From: Breviolum minutum Mf 1.05b.01
Lineage: Eukaryota > Sar > Dinophyceae > Suessiales > Symbiodiniaceae
Assembly: GCA_000507305.1 (NCBI GenBank)
Contig: DF239310.1
Location: 62,001 to 126,000, forward strand
Reading direction: 5' to 3'
DNA: 64,000 nt
Positions 37,061-50,700 of the stretch are shown in pieces (position 1 is the stretch's first letter; each line of letters opens with the position of its first letter). Both the position numbers and the translations under genes were made by a program. Below the pieces are notes generated by a model. The model had not been told where the DNA came from. It ran no database searches and worked only from the letters and a program-made list of their open reading frames with translations.

Positions 37061-38089
37061 CTACTTCTCACCGACAATAACCATCTCTATAACAAATGCT
37101 GTATTACAATCCCGATTATATTTATATACATAAAAACTTCAACCACTTCAACCAATTTTTTTTGTTCACCAAAATCTTCCTTGCTATCAAGATGCAGCAC
37201 CGTGACAGCCACAGCCAGCATGTCAGCATAGCGCCGTAGGCCGAAGGTGGCCCTGCGCCAATAATTCAGACCGGCCTCCAATGTCGCCGCTTGGGGATTG
37301 AATCAAGTCACCGGGGAGATTCCAGGATTCCAGGCACCCCAAGACTTGGGGTAGGAAAACTGCCTACCGAGATGTCATGAAATGGACTGAAAATATGTTG
37401 AAAAAATACATTTCACAGACTGCAAATGATCATTTCATGATTTGTTGGTCTGTTCGGTTTAGAGAATGATACCAAAGAGGTCCTTGGATTCATCTATGAA
37501 CATGTGATTGGCAACTACAAATACACATCAGAGAGTGGGAAACTAAAAATACTTCACCCGAACTACTCTGCTGAATCACAAGTCAAAAGTGTTTAATCGG
37601 TATCTTGTCTACAAACATATCATAGTGTTTCTATCATGACTTTCAAAAAAGCTCAAACAGTGCGCATATGCATTGTCACTTTTTGATCCCCCTCTTTGTG
37701 CCCCAGCAGTGGATCCCTAATAGGTGGTCATTTGTTAGGGTCCACAAACTTCTGGGTTTCGTCCCTGAAAATCTGGCATTTTCCATGTTGATTAGCAACA
37801 GTTGTCGTCTTCTAGAGTTCCCATTTTCAGGTTCCAGCTATAGTTTCAGGGGGATGAAACAAGTAGATCACATTAGTTTGTCTCTTTTTTAAATCGTTTT
37901 GACTCTTGACCAAAACACCTCTAAAGAACTACAGCATGTTTCACAATTTGACCACAAAAACGCACACCAGCATTTTTGAGTAGCACAGTTTGAACGCTCA
38001 TTGACATGGCTATTGAGAATTCAGGCAAAGGGAACAAAGAAACATTGATGATGAAGACGGTGGCATTGGAGCCACAACTATGTACTATA

Positions 38090-38194
38090 CTGTTGATGGA
38101 AGAAATCCGGCCAACCAGTTGATAAGTTGGTACGTATTTTATCCCGCTATTTACAGGGTTTTGTACATGTCAGGTGGTCCAGGATTTCTTCCAA
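38090..38194. repeat. Family A MITE-like element, right end decayed
   Basis: CTGTTGATGGAAGAAATCC opposes GGATTTCTTCCAAGA. TA flanks the left end. Confidence 0.75.
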
Positions 38195-39832
38195 GAAAAC
38201 TTAAATGAACAACAACATCACCAGTAGTTGAAAGGAAAATCCATGTTCGTTTCAAGTCATCTATTTGTGGTGTCTGGGTATTTGTTCTGGGAGCGTATGA
38301 GTGTATCTCACTTTGCCGAGGTTGGATGATGTCACGATATGGCCCAAGATTTGATGGCATGACACTGTCATAGCCGTGGTATCTTCATGACCCCTCCAAG
38401 GCCACCCTTAGCAGCGATCATCCCCCGCAGCTTAGATTTATGCAATATGCTCGATAGTTGGAAACACTAAACCAAACATATCCCTACCACATGGTGATGC
38501 TGATGTTCGTTCCGTGGTAGTATGGAAAAAACCTTAACTTCACATTTCCATAATAAAACCCTTACAAGAACGTGGGGGTTTCTGAGGCAAATACAGTATT
38601 ACATTAGTGGGGGGGCTTAAGTTGAATGGTCACAGATGGTCACAGGATCTAGTCCAAGCTGCAAATAACACGAGGGTTGAAAGGATGCAACATCCCCAGC
38701 GCCTGTATCAGATTTGGCAAGGTGAGATGCGACAAATCCAAGATAGTGTCACTTGAGCAAAGAACAATTGGCAGCTATAGTTCATCCAATGTAATGCTTG
38801 GTAAAAGTTTAATACGCAATGCCATTTGGATTATGAGAATCAGCATTTACTAGGGTAGTGTATGGGTCACTAAACACCCCCTACACCCCCTTTCCCCCTT
38901 CAAAACATGAAACTTACAAGTTCCTACGTACACCTTCCACATGGGAAACTGTAGCCTACAAATTTTGACGTCCCCCCAAAGAACATGTCCAAAGATAAAG
39001 GGGTACTTTCAGGATCACCACGATTAGTAAGTTGTTTGTTAAGGGTGTTACAAGCCATTTACAACAAGACTAACCCTACTTAGGGGACTTACGATCACCA
39101 TGACTATGAACCACTTGCTACATGGATCTAAATGGGATGATCCTCCAGGGATAGTTTTACATTGCTTACTTGAAACAACGATTACTATGACGGCCAAGTC
39201 TTAGCCCTTTGATATGTCTGTGGCATCAGGTTTTTCTTGGCCTTGCAACGTGTTGCTTGGTTTCATGCTACGATGTTTTAAATATGTATATATATATATA
39301 CAATATATATACAGTTTGCACCTTTACAACAATGTACCATCAATTTCCTTCTTATTCCTTGCGTACATGTGAGTATGGTGGTATTTGGTTGTAAGGACTC
39401 CCTCTGTCTAGGGATACTGTAAATCTATGACATCATAACCTGCCGCACAAATGCATGACCACTAGGTCATTCCCCTACATCCATCGGGGCAAATGTATTG
39501 TCCTTGGAAAAAGAAAATAATGTCATGTTGAAAATTCCCATTTTGAAGGTGATATGTTAGTTTATGGGATGGTAATAAAGTCACCAACCTGAAAAGTGTT
39601 GTACACGAAGTCAACGTTGTTGACACCATTTCTTATATGTCCCCCTTCAAAATTCAAAATCACTAAAACCAGGCTCAACAAGAGCACCAATTCAAACCCC
39701 TTTTTGAAGGTTGATGTGTAGTGACTCACAGCATCCGCCCACCATTCCCAACCCCCCCCGACAAAGAAAAGGGGATATACATCCGTATGAAGCATCAACC
39801 ACCTCTGAAAGAATCAATGGAGATATTATATA

Positions 39833-39924
39833 ACCCATAGGATCCATGTATGGTATATTTACCTACATTTACCATAAACATCAACCAAATGTAGGTATAT
39901 ACACCATACATTGATCTTATGGGT
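39833..39924. repeat. Family C palindromic element, best preserved
   Basis: ACCCATAGGATCCATGTATG opposes CCATACATTGATCTTATGGG. Flanked by TATA on both sides. Confidence 0.9.
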
Positions 39925-39983
39925 TATACCATATCAATCACCTCTGCGGATTTCCTATCAATCTATCAATCAATCAACGAAAA

Positions 39984-40087
39984 GTCGGAGGTTTCAACCC
40001 AGTTGAAAAAATATGCTCGTCAAATGAGAGCTTTTCTGAAAGTAGGGGTGAACATGAAACAAAAACAAATGAAAAACCACCACCTAT
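39984..40087. repeat. Family B, diverged copy
   Basis: GGAGGTTTCAACCCAGTTGA and AAACCACCACCTA are present. No clear duplication. Confidence 0.65.
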
Positions 40088-40264
40088 ATTCCCAAAATTG
40101 TCTGGTTTCTGAAACATCAATGCATCAAACTTAGAATTAATTGCCCCCAAAAATTTGTGGGAAATCCCACATTGGGATACCACATCATCAATCATTTATT
40201 CAATTCACATTGAATTCAAATCCATTCATCGCCGAAAGCCCTTCGACAACGAAGATGATGAAGC

Positions 40265-40657
40265 CTATGAGCTGCAGCACCCAAGGTCATCAATGAAAAT
40301 TGTGTACAGGAACATAGCAACCATCCTGAAAGGGCCAAGATGGCTGAATGGCACCAAGGTCATGGGAGTTGATTCATATTGATCTGCGGATTTTTTTTGG
40401 TGAAAAAAAGATGAGGTAATTCGAACAGAGTTCTTGCTGTCTTCCTGCATTTGTTTGTCTGGGTCATTTACTTCTAATTTAAAATTGATCAAGTCCATAT
40501 AGATTTGAGGGTGTTTTTTGATGAGGAATCCTCTACATTTCAACACCTTTTGGGGTGACTTTGGGGTACAGCCACTAAACGTGAACAAACTATGGGTCAG
40601 GTGGTCATATTGATACAACCAATGTATCAGTGTATAACAATTCTGATCCACAGTCAA
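40265..40657 (-). other. Long open frame, coding status unknown
   Basis: A 130-codon minus-strand frame is long for this AT-rich sequence. A plus-strand frame over 40155-40382 looks just as protein-like. Both cannot be real, and there is no motif to choose between them. Confidence 0.15.
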
Positions 40658-41034
40658 TCAATAGAAACGATATGATACTGCAACCACAATGATAATGCTC
40701 AACTCATCGTAAGTAATAGTAAACTAAACAAAATCTGCGTAAACCACACTTCATCACCCTGAAATAAGCTCTTTATGCCCCGTTAAAAACATCATCTTGC
40801 AGCAAGCTTCTGGAATATGGCAATGGTACCACACATCGAGACGACATCTCAGGTATCGATACCACTGCCAAGCGAGGTGAAACCCGTGTCCTCAGTGATT
40901 CAATCATCACCCGGAAAAGGGATCCTGGCTCAACTTGCTAGAATGGTACCCCTCCTAGGAACTAACATAGGTTGATGTTTCATGGGCAAATGTGGGTAAA
41001 TACATGATACATGGATGCTTATGGGAATGTTGAT

Positions 41035-41140
41035 CACCCTCCGGCGAACTAACATTAATATCAACATCCCCTACCGTTTGGCACTTTTGAAGATGATGTT
41101 CCTTTTCCCGAATTGGGAGATGTTAGTTTCCTGGAGGGTA
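41035..41140. repeat. Family H element
   Basis: CACCCTCCGGCGAACTAACA opposes TGTTAGTTTCCTGGAGGGTA. Confidence 0.78.
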
Positions 41141-41141
41141 A

Positions 41142-41210
41142 TGGAACCTAAATCTATGCTTTGCGGAGGTGATTGGACACCCCAATCATCATCTGAGAAT
41201 ATCACGATTG
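41142..41210. repeat. Family J, partial copy next to a family H element
   Basis: GGAGGTGATTGGACACCC and ATCTGAGAATATCACG are shared with the full copies. Confidence 0.65.
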
Positions 41211-41336
41211 ATTCATTCTTGGGATCTCAAATCTCTACGGACAATCTCTAGGTAAATCTGTACCGGAAAATATGTACGAAAAAACTCAATTTTCCATCCT
41301 GAAACCACCCAGGAAGCAACAACTTTATTTTTCCTC

Positions 41337-41395
41337 CTGTTGATGGAAGAAATCCTGCACCACCTGGGATGTAATGGGATAAACTTCCATCAACA
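41337..41395. repeat. Family A, internally deleted copy
   Basis: CTGTTGATGGAAGAAATCC and CTTCCATCAACA are only about 59 bp apart. Confidence 0.75.
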
Positions 41396-42371
41396 TTATG
41401 ACCTTTCCTATGATTGATCCAAGTCATCCACGCTATCTCTTTTGAGGTCCAACATGTTTTTCTCCCGAAGGTCTGGTGGAATTGTTTGATTTCAAAAATC
41501 AGACCTCTTCAAGAGATGTTTGGAAGATGACTTAGATGTCTAGTGCAAGTTGAATCATGTCCGTAGAACAGCCGAAGTCAATTTTGATGCTGAAGAAAAC
41601 TGGCTACGGCTATGTTTCCACTTTACCACCCTCTGTAGACTGTAGATGCTGCAAAAACCCTACAAGAAGTGCGCCACGGTTGCAAGCAACCTGGGGGAAA
41701 ATCCAAAGAATAACAACAATTCGGGCACTGGGGGGGGCACTTTCACCGAGAATCCTTCCACATCTGACAATACGACTTGGTTCCGCCAAGGTAGGAACCG
41801 TCGCAGGAAACATCATGGCGCGTTTTTGGTGCTTCGTGAATTGCAAAAAAAAATGATGTAAGTCTACCAATTGGTTAGGTCAGGTCATACCATTTCTCAC
41901 ATAATCATGAAAGCGGACAATTACCCCTAATTTTATAGAAACTTATCTTGGAGAATTACCCATATTCCACTGAACCATGTGTGTGTGGGAGGATGAGTAA
42001 CCATGGTGCTAAAACCCATCCCAGAAAGGGATCATTCCTTAGGAATATTGCCTTACAATTTACGGAAGCACCACCAACATTCACCATCACCCCAACTAAT
42101 GGCTGAGCTAACTTGGATGAAAGAAAAACACCAGACATCATGGTCTTCACCTTTTGCCGAAACATTTCACCGTAGAAGGGGGGCCTAAAATGGAAGGCAA
42201 GGTAACATCATACATGGATAGCATGTGGTGCTGTTGTTCTTTCCCATTTTGACACCTTCTTGGCTGTCTCATTTTTCAAGCAACATTATGGAAGGCTGAC
42301 CAATTATGTTCATATATCATGTCATACCGATATTAAAGCCTCAAATGTTTCTGTGTGAATATCCTAGTTTG

Positions 42372-42447
42372 TACAAGGTGGGCCCCTACCAGTTTTAAGT
42401 AGGGGCCCACAACTCCATTAAAAAACGATGGCTCGTGGCCCACCTTA
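42372..42447. repeat. Family D, shortened
   Basis: TACAAGGTGGGCCCCTACC opposes GTGGCCCACCTT. An internal GTAGGGGCCCAC suggests rearrangement. Confidence 0.75.
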
Positions 42448-43117
42448 GCCCAGCTTGTTTTCAAAATCTTGACCTTCGCCACAGATTGTCATAGGATTTC
42501 TTTTTGTCCACAGATTTCGGATTTTTCCATGGCGTAGCTAGGTTCTTGAGCAAAAAAAAAATGCCATGTTTGATGTGATTCTGTCAAGTGTGACAATCAC
42601 GAGTTATATATTATTTGTGAATATGCATATTAAAACTTTTTATAGTCATATAATGTGTGTTTCTTCACTATGAAACCCTTGCAATCCCGGGAATGTTCCC
42701 TTTGTCATTTGCAAACCCTCCAAGAACGAAACCAATTATGTCCGGTCTATTGTAGCAGAAACCCTTCATCTATGAAACTCTTGGATTTGCTTGGCAATGA
42801 TGCTTGGAAAAAAATCCAAAAAATTCTCCCAAAGATGAATTCCATGGTACAATCCGAAAAAAACAAATCACCAACAACAAACGAATCCCCATGAACTGAC
42901 TGTCTATGTCTATGCAACAAAACGACCCCGCCCAAAAAGGTAGATGTCAAGATGTCAAAAACAAAAGGAACATATCTTCCCCACAACTTTTCAAAAACAC
43001 CAAGGTACATTGAGCCAACTTGGAAGTTATGACATACAAAGCATGCAGGATATATCAAAACACCGTCGGTTCGAATGGCAAACCCAAGGAACACCAGCGA
43101 GTTTCTGTTTTTTTCAA

Positions 43118-43225
43118 ACCCTCTGGTGCAACTAACATATCCCTTGAACATAGGATTTACGAATAGGCAATTTCATCTTCCAACCATCCCATCTTCAGGG
43201 GGCTATGTTAGTTTTAGGGAGGGTA
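43118..43225. repeat. Family H element
   Basis: CCCTCTGGTGCAACTAACAT opposes TATGTTAGTTTTAGGGAGGG. Confidence 0.75.
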
Positions 43226-43422
43226 ATTTGAAGCCGTTGAGTTCGCTTCTCCTCTAACATCAAGATCAAAGCTTCAAGGAAAACAAGGACAATCACTACA
43301 CTGTGATTTGGAACATTCTGGGGCTCCAAAAAGCTCAGCAACTTAGTGGGGAAAGAGATCACACCTAGCTTCTTAGCTCCACCCAATATCACCGGCCTAG
43401 ATGAGAAGAAAAAAAATCTTGT

Positions 43423-43512
43423 CTAGTTGGTGGTTTCCCGTTTGAAAAATATCAATTGGATCATTTCCCCAAGTAGGGGTGAAAATAAAAAATATTTGAA
43501 ACCACCACCAAG
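43423..43512. repeat. Family B MITE-like element
   Basis: CTAGTTGGTGGTTTC opposes TTTGAAACCACCACCAAG. Perfect 4-bp duplication TTGT. Confidence 0.88.
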
Positions 43513-43854
43513 TTGTCTTCCACATCACCGTAATTTATATACGACTAAAAGTGTGTCCTATCCCCCACGTTGAACTCTAGATCAACACAAATATCTGTGA
43601 TATTTGTTGGATGGTGACCCGCCGGTCCAACTGGCTAGCCAGTCAGCTCAGCCACCTTGTGGATCGGATGTCTTAAACCATCCCCAAACAAAATGAAGTG
43701 AAACTGTCAAACTGCCCCTTATCTTAAATTATGTTTGACTCTTGGATGTTTCTCATCCCTCCTAAATATCAAAAATGGGAAAGTTCCAAACCAATCAGGC
43801 AAGGAAATCAGGGTTTTGGGGATCCTTCTAAAAGATTACAAATTAATGTCCTGG

Positions 43855-43961
43855 TACAAGGTTGGCCACCTACCAAGTATATATAAATAGAGTTTTGGGG
43901 CCCCTATAAATGGCTTTATAAATAGGTAACCTACTTACAACTGGTAGGGGCCCACCTTGTA
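43855..43961. repeat. Family D MITE-like element
   Basis: TACAAGGTTGGCCACCTACC opposes GGTAGGGGCCCACCTTGTA. Confidence 0.85.
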
Positions 43962-44489
43962 AAGAGCAGCAAGAAAATCTTTTGTCAAATATCATTCACG
44001 CAACAAAGTGCTCCCTGATACTGTAGAACCAGGATAGATCCACCTAGCAGGTCTGGAAACGTCCGAAGATTTAAGAGATTTAGTTTGGCTGGAGGTGGCT
44101 GGAGGTGGCTGCAATGTTTTAAGGGTCCTGTAGAGCGACGGGAATCCAATCATGATGAGTCATAGGCCACAGAGTATCCAATCACATCGTCGCTACGGTG
44201 TGAAAGTGCTTTGTGAAACGATTCTTAGGTCGGAAAGGTCCAGGTTTTAACAGGGACAGGCTACGATGGACAAATGACATGACAAAACATAAGAGAATGC
44301 ACAGCCCATACAATGCCATGCATGGTATATTTACAGCGGCCTATCGTTTAGACTCAAAAATTAGGACAAACAAGTAGGTATAAATACTGATACCATACTT
44401 GGATCATCTTGGATCATTGTTTTCCACTCCCATATCCTGATCTGAATCCAAAAAAAAGCCTTTGGCAGTGTTCCCATCTTTCTTTGGTG

Positions 44490-44783
44490 TCAATCTTTGC
44501 AAGCCTCCCCCCGCCTTTGTTTCCTCAAATTTTCCAATGATGCAAGAACTTTTTCACCATTCAAATAGTTTGAACTAGTTGTGTGTTTGATTGTGTTGGC
44601 CCACATCCTTGGGCCGGAAACTTCCGTTTTTTGTTTGGTTTCCTTGGGAATTTCCATTGGGGGAACCCCCCCGTTGACCACCACCAGGCCCTTGGCTCCC
44701 CAAAGCCTCGCAGGGTCACCACCCATCTTAGCCAAGGTTTGGATGTTGATGGCATCATCACCATCACCCAAGTAGACTGAGAC
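44490..44783 (-). CDS. COMT-like gene, last exon with C-terminal extension
   Basis: This 294-nt exon (97 codons and a TGA stop) opens VSVYLGDGDD, completing the DGVEVSVYL ending typical of COMT-like proteins. It then continues for about 85 residues that are Gly-, Lys- and Asn-rich and match nothing I recognise. The acceptor is ctggcag|GTC. A family A element (44794-44908) ends 10 bases upstream of the exon. The extension may be real or there may be a further intron inside it. Confidence 0.75.
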   Translation of the reverse strand, partial: VSVYLGDGDDAINIQTLAKMGGDPARLWGAKGLVVVNGGVPPMEIPKETKQKTEVSGPRMWANTIKHTTSSNYLNGEKVLASLENLRKQRRGEACKD

Positions 44784-47700
44784 CTGCCAGGTACGGTTGA
44801 TGGCTGAAATCCGGTAAACTCACCAGTTGAGGGATAGGTAGTTTATCCCATTATTTACAGGGTTTTATGCATCTCAGGTGGTACTCGCCGGATTTCTTCC
44901 ATCAACAGTAGGGCCCCGAGCCAATCGGAGGGAAATGGAGGTTATGGGTTTCACCAATTAGAAGGGAGAAATGAAGGGAACTGCTACAAAATTTGCCCCT
45001 ACTAGATATAGATGCGGTTATAAATGGCCTTATAAATGGGTAACTGGGGTTTTCACCCGTATAAGTGGAGGTATTTCACCCTACTTATAAATGGCAGGGG
45101 CCCACCTTGTGTCAAAAACAGCGCCGTTGGTTTGCCGTATTTTTTTGGGGGGGGGTTTACTTTCATTCCTAGTACCGAATGCCCATGGTATGTATTTGTA
45201 TATATATATATATTTACAGAGACACCTATTGTTTCAAAAAAAAAAATTCTATAGGTAAATACGTTTTGATCCATGGCTGCTCCATGAAATTTGACGTCAC
45301 GGAATATATGGATGATACTACCAATGATCAGGTCATAAGTAGTCGTTTATTGCCCGGTTTAACATAAAAGGATGCCAGCCAACGGACATGTGCTTGGCAA
45401 CCTACACCTGGAAAGAAAAAGAGCTCAAATCTTCCAATTACCAACCAACATTGTTGGGTATTGAAGAGGTCATGTTCTATAACTTTTCTAAATTTCGGCG
45501 ACTCAAATATTTAATAGAGCAAATGATTTAGACCAGATTTACTATCAGCATAGATCATTCTTTCTGATATCATATCCGTACGGATCCAATCACCTCCTGA
45601 GCATGGTAATGGAACAAAAAAAGACTATGCGTTTCGGAGGTGATTGGACATCCTAATCATGATCTGAGAATATGACTGGATTGCTAGGGTATCGTTTAAA
45701 AAATCCACACAATCTACAGCAGGCAACATGAAAACTGTCAGTTGCCATGTCAGGCCATGTCGTTGTTGCTGTGACTGGCGCACCTCTACACCATCTGTTA
45801 AGGGTCCACGTGGCCCACGTTGATCTTCTTCTGAAAAGTATTCAACTTCTGATTCTACAAAGGCACCTAAGATAGGAAAGAAAAGTGATCCAAAAACATA
45901 GCTCAACCTGAAAAAAGTCCTTTCCCAGCACCTTGAGATTTTCTAGAGGGTTACTGCTCAGTGCAAAGGGGCAAAGCGAACACCATGTGTCTCACTCCCA
46001 TAAGTGCGTGTATATATTTTCAAAGCCTAGCCATATAATATCATATATAATATCATATCGTTATCATTATCATTTTATAAATCTGTACATATCCCTACTA
46101 TCCGTGGTCAGTTACACTGTTATACACTCATGACTCATAACACAGTTAGAATCACCAGATTCAGATCGCTCAAAACAAATCAACTCAGCACAAAAGCTCA
46201 ATCATGACTATAATGCTCCATACATTTACCATAAATTTAAGCCAAATGTAGGTAAATATTCCAGTCCAATGGAACATATGGATGGGGCTGTCAGAACAAG
46301 ATGCTCAAATATCTGCCAGAGGTGCGGACATACCTCATGGGGGACAACGGTGGGTCCACATGAGTCAGGGTGGGTGAAAAACCACGGACGGGACCTGGAT
46401 GTCCATTCCAATGGAATTCTAGCGATCTTCTACCAAATAGGGTTGTTAATCATCAAACGTGGGCAAGCTATTCACTACTATAGTAGATAATATATTGTCA
46501 AACACCTGCATGGACGTGTGGGGTAACATGGTCAAAGAAGGAGGGATCCTATAAGCATTGATTTCAGCAATGTTCTCAGTCTCTGAACCGCTATGTGGTT
46601 TGTTACGTGGAAAATGCCTGCTTCATCCTTCTTCAATTGAATGTAAATCTTCCAAAACTAGTGGTAAACAACAACTGGTTGGTGGTTTCAACCCATGTGA
46701 ACACTGTAAATGTTGCTTTCTGAATCTCAATCAACAAGTCCATAATCTTACCCAAGTAATCCTGAACACCTTTAAGCAAATACTTGAAACATACAGGATA
46801 CAATACCTGCAACCCTCAAATAAACCCCGGGAGTTTGGGAAAAACTTTCCTATGGTGAAACAGCAGGAACCACCATCATGAGATCTATAGATCTCAGGTT
46901 TTGGGTCAATTCGATTGGTAGAAACCTATAGCATCCATGGGACGAACGGTGTAATTACCTACATGAATGGTGGATTTTCTATGCAAAAATGTAGATACAT
47001 ATACCGTATATGCTTCTCATGGACCCTATGGGGAAGATTAATTAATATTTATGGCAATGCCATGAAATGACTGAAGTACGACATTTTGGATTGGGAAAGG
47101 TCACATGATGTTGATGGGTCAGAAAACTGACGCAGTTGGAGAATATTCTACTAAGGTCTCACATATCTCAACTGGTTAGTCCGATTTCTCCCATCAACAA
47201 TATCGGCTTTCTGTGACCTAATGCATTCAGATTGGGAGGTACACAGCATGCTATCTTTCGTTCGTAAACCCTTAAGTCCTTGGGTTCCAAAGTCCTTTGA
47301 AGAGACACCATTATATATCCCCCTTGGGTCCTGCCTATAAACACCGTACTAGTGGATACTGAAGGTTTCATAGGGTTCCCTTCACACAACTTAAAAAACC
47401 GTTTACAGTACCCACTGTGAACCAGGGTTGAACGGCAGACACCAACATCCGCTCTGTTTCATTAGTTTGATGGGGCTTTGGTAGCTTCGCCAAATCGGAA
47501 TCCAGCTGCTCTGCATAGTCATTGATCTCCATCAAACCAACATTGTCCGCCACCACTACAGCCTCAAAAATCCACACAAAAAGGGGCCTTGGGGCTGAGG
47601 AATTCATGGAATCTATAGGTCTCTTCATTTTGTAGCCGGGGCAATTTGCCACACATTTTGAATATTTTGAACATGACTCTAGTTTTCCGGAATAAGTGTG

Positions 47701-50700
47701 AATGCTGATTGTTTAAAAAGATCCACATGTCATTTGATGCTAGAGAGGTTTCATTACGATATCAAAATGTATCAAACCATTTCATGGTACACCCCGGAAA
47801 ACTAAGATGGAACCCAACAATCGGTAGTTTGTAGATGTCATTCCTTTTCCAAAAGGCCGTATTTTTCACTTTCCATGTTGGTTTTTGGTGAGATCAACTC
47901 AATGTCCTTTAGGGCTACATTGAGGCTTGCGTGGCAGTCCAATTGTCTTTTGATGAAATCACAACCCCTAAAAATCACTGGAAACTTGTCTAAACAACCA
48001 AATTTGGCTGGATTGCACCACCAAAATCCATATCATACATGTACCAAGAATATGATTTGCCTACATGTATCATAAAACAAAACCCGGGTTTGCTAAAACT
48101 TACTCAATCCCATAGATGACATGGGCAACAAAAAACGAATTTCTAGAGTGTTTCTCAGTCAACGGGAGAACCCTTTCTTATGCAAACGGGTTTTTCGACT
48201 TTCACGGTTCACATGAAACTTCCGCAAATCCAGCATGGATTTTTGTGTCCCGTTCAGCGTGTTTTGTTTTTGTGTGTTGGAATGGGTTGAGTCCTTTCTA
48301 AACATTTCGACAGTGGATAGTAAAGATGAATAGGGTTCCCTTGGTAAACATGATAGGATTAATTACCGACTATTACTTTGGCAAACCCGTCAGGCCCAAG
48401 GAATGGGAATGATAAAAAACAAAATGTAACTCATTTGAGGATAGTGCTTGGTTGTGTTCCCTTCCCTGTTTTTGTTATATGGCTTCACATAGTAATCGCC
48501 TAAGAACCATTGACCTTGGCAGTACCCCTACAGCTCAGGGATTCATCCTGTAACATGATGTATATAACCATAGTTTTAAGTAGAAGAAATCATCCCCTAA
48601 GAATCCAGATATGTCCTTTCAGAATCCGGGAGTTCCCCTATATTCCTATGACCTGGGGATGGGAGTAATCAACCATCAATCCTACTCTTGAGAGGGGTCT
48701 GGATTCTCAGGGATCAGAACTATAGAGGCAGAATGATCCACTGGTTGCCGCTCAACCCTCACCTTGTTGCTCATTTCATCATTTAGTAGGGAAAATAGTC
48801 ATCTGTTATTGGCTAAGCACAGCCCAGTTATACCATTTGAAATTACACGCTGGAAAATGAATATGGAGCCTACAATGATAGCTTGGATTAAAAATGGAAG
48901 TTCCCTTTCAACTTATGTTGATTTTATGATGTCCATATGTCAAATGTTCCAGGTGGCAACGTATCATCCAAATTTTACTCAACCTCAAGCCCCGTGTTTC
49001 AGCGTATATCGATCCTTACACTAGGGTGTCGTCCGGTCAATGATTGGCGAGGTGAAAACAGCGCTCAACAGAAACACAGGAAAACACAAGGTGCGCTGAT
49101 TTTGCGGTTTTCGGTCCAACTGTCCAACGTTAAAAACCCTGGTGGCATTATTGTGAAATCTTGATTGGTTCATGACCCTTTCATGGCTTATGAAATAATC
49201 CTCAATATAAGTGGGTAATAGTTGTTCATCCCTATTAGTGCCGCAAATGACCAGGGGTCAACTGGTCAGGTCACTGCCATTTGTGGAGGATTCCCCGAAT
49301 TCCCAAACCACCAGCAGATTCGTCGCCGTTGAAAACTTGCCAAAAAGGGACCTTTGGCCGCAAGAGATTCGCTTCCTGCGCGAAGGACAAAATAGGACAA
49401 TCCAACGATTTGATTTTTCAAATGATTGAATTGAATAGGACAATTCCAAGCAAATATCTTCATTCAACCAAAGCTACACACCTATGCGATTGAATACCTA
49501 CTGTTTTTGAATATCATTGAAACCCATATCCTTAGACCCGACTTGGAGGTCAACAACAGCACTCAAAAGATCTCTGAAGAAATGGGTCACTCCTTGAAGA
49601 AACTGGGGTACTTTCCTTATAACATGAATCTCAATGAACTGCCCTGAAACAGGGAACCAGGGGAATCTCCACATATCTCCCCTTCCAAAACAATAATAAA
49701 ACTCATCATCATCTTCAAAAATGCCAAACAGGACAGGATATGCCTATAGTTTTTCATGATGTGTCATGGAAACTTGCATGGAAACCCCTTTATCTTTACA
49801 CACATGATATCAAGCTTTCCATCAAAGCTCGAACGATTTTTCGCTCCAAGGCACTAACCAAACCCTCCATTTGGATTGAACCAGATATAAGACACCAACA
49901 GAACCAACACTGATCCCATGTGTCTGTGTTTTTCCGTATACACATGTGTTTTTTTGGCACGCCTCTAGTCGGAGCAAGGCTGGCAAATAGTCCTGGATCA
50001 TCAGCACAGTGAAGAAGGTGTGACGAATGAAGGGCTTGGAATAATCTAAAAAAACAACTTCTCAACCCATAGAAGTTGATGTCCAATTAGATCAATTTCA
50101 ATTTTAAGAGATGGTTTTGAAATCAATTGAATAAACAGGTTATTTTTTTTCAATAACCAATTGGTTCTCCTTGAGTTTGTTGCTTGCCCTGGTTTGTAGT
50201 TTTTTTTTTGTTAAACCCTTGTGTCATCAAACTTGCTATCAGCCCAAAAATCGAAAAACATCAAGTCCCAATACGGGGTGCTGCTTTGTATCATGGGAAC
50301 AACAAAAAATCTCCTGCTTCTGGTGGTCAATGAAGACAAAATCAAGCCTCAAGTGAGCCACGAAAACAAGCAAAATCCCCATATAACTGGGTAGTTTTAT
50401 CCCCTATACACCCTAAAGAATCAAGTTCTTTTTCAGTGCTCAAGTGTGACATGGATAACCCACCTATAAATGGCCAAAAGTAATTTTTGATGGGTATGTT
50501 TAAAATGAGGTTCATAAACACCCAGAAACAAATTTCCATAAACTTTCGGGCCTTTTGGCCTGGAGTAACTGGTGACTTTGGACCCACCTTGTATCGCCAA
50601 AAGACTGAAGTTGCTTCTTTACCAACTCCGCGGTTTGATCCTTTGCAGTGCCAGCAAGCAACGTCACCCTGGGGACGCGGCAAAAAAAAATCGAAAATCC

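Larger units (their letters stand above)
31515..39832. other. Low-repeat stretch with exon-like patches, no gene proven
   Basis: Fewer inverted-repeat elements occur here than elsewhere. Minus-strand exon-like segments at about 33030-33110, 35807-35901, 36890-37060 and 37100-37280 could belong to one gene downstream of the COMT gene. No family motif ties them together. Confidence 0.4.

Noticed and set aside
42747-43151. A 134-codon minus-strand frame
   Set aside because: Plus-strand frames over the same bases look at least as protein-like, and the frame ends beside a family H element. There is no motif support.
47208-47652. A protein built by removing the family Q element as a GT-AG intron, joining two very protein-like minus-strand frames
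   Set aside because: The COMT motif order shows that exon 9 ends at 47507 with a GC donor and joins in phase to YVRTSGRY at 46333. The attractive downstream frame is therefore intronic. It warns against trusting composition alone.
49822-49960. Extension of COMT exon 7 to a stop at 49822
   Set aside because: The text after DYLPALLRLEA does not match the family, which needs a short link to AVVVADN, and good GT and GC donors sit right after LEA.
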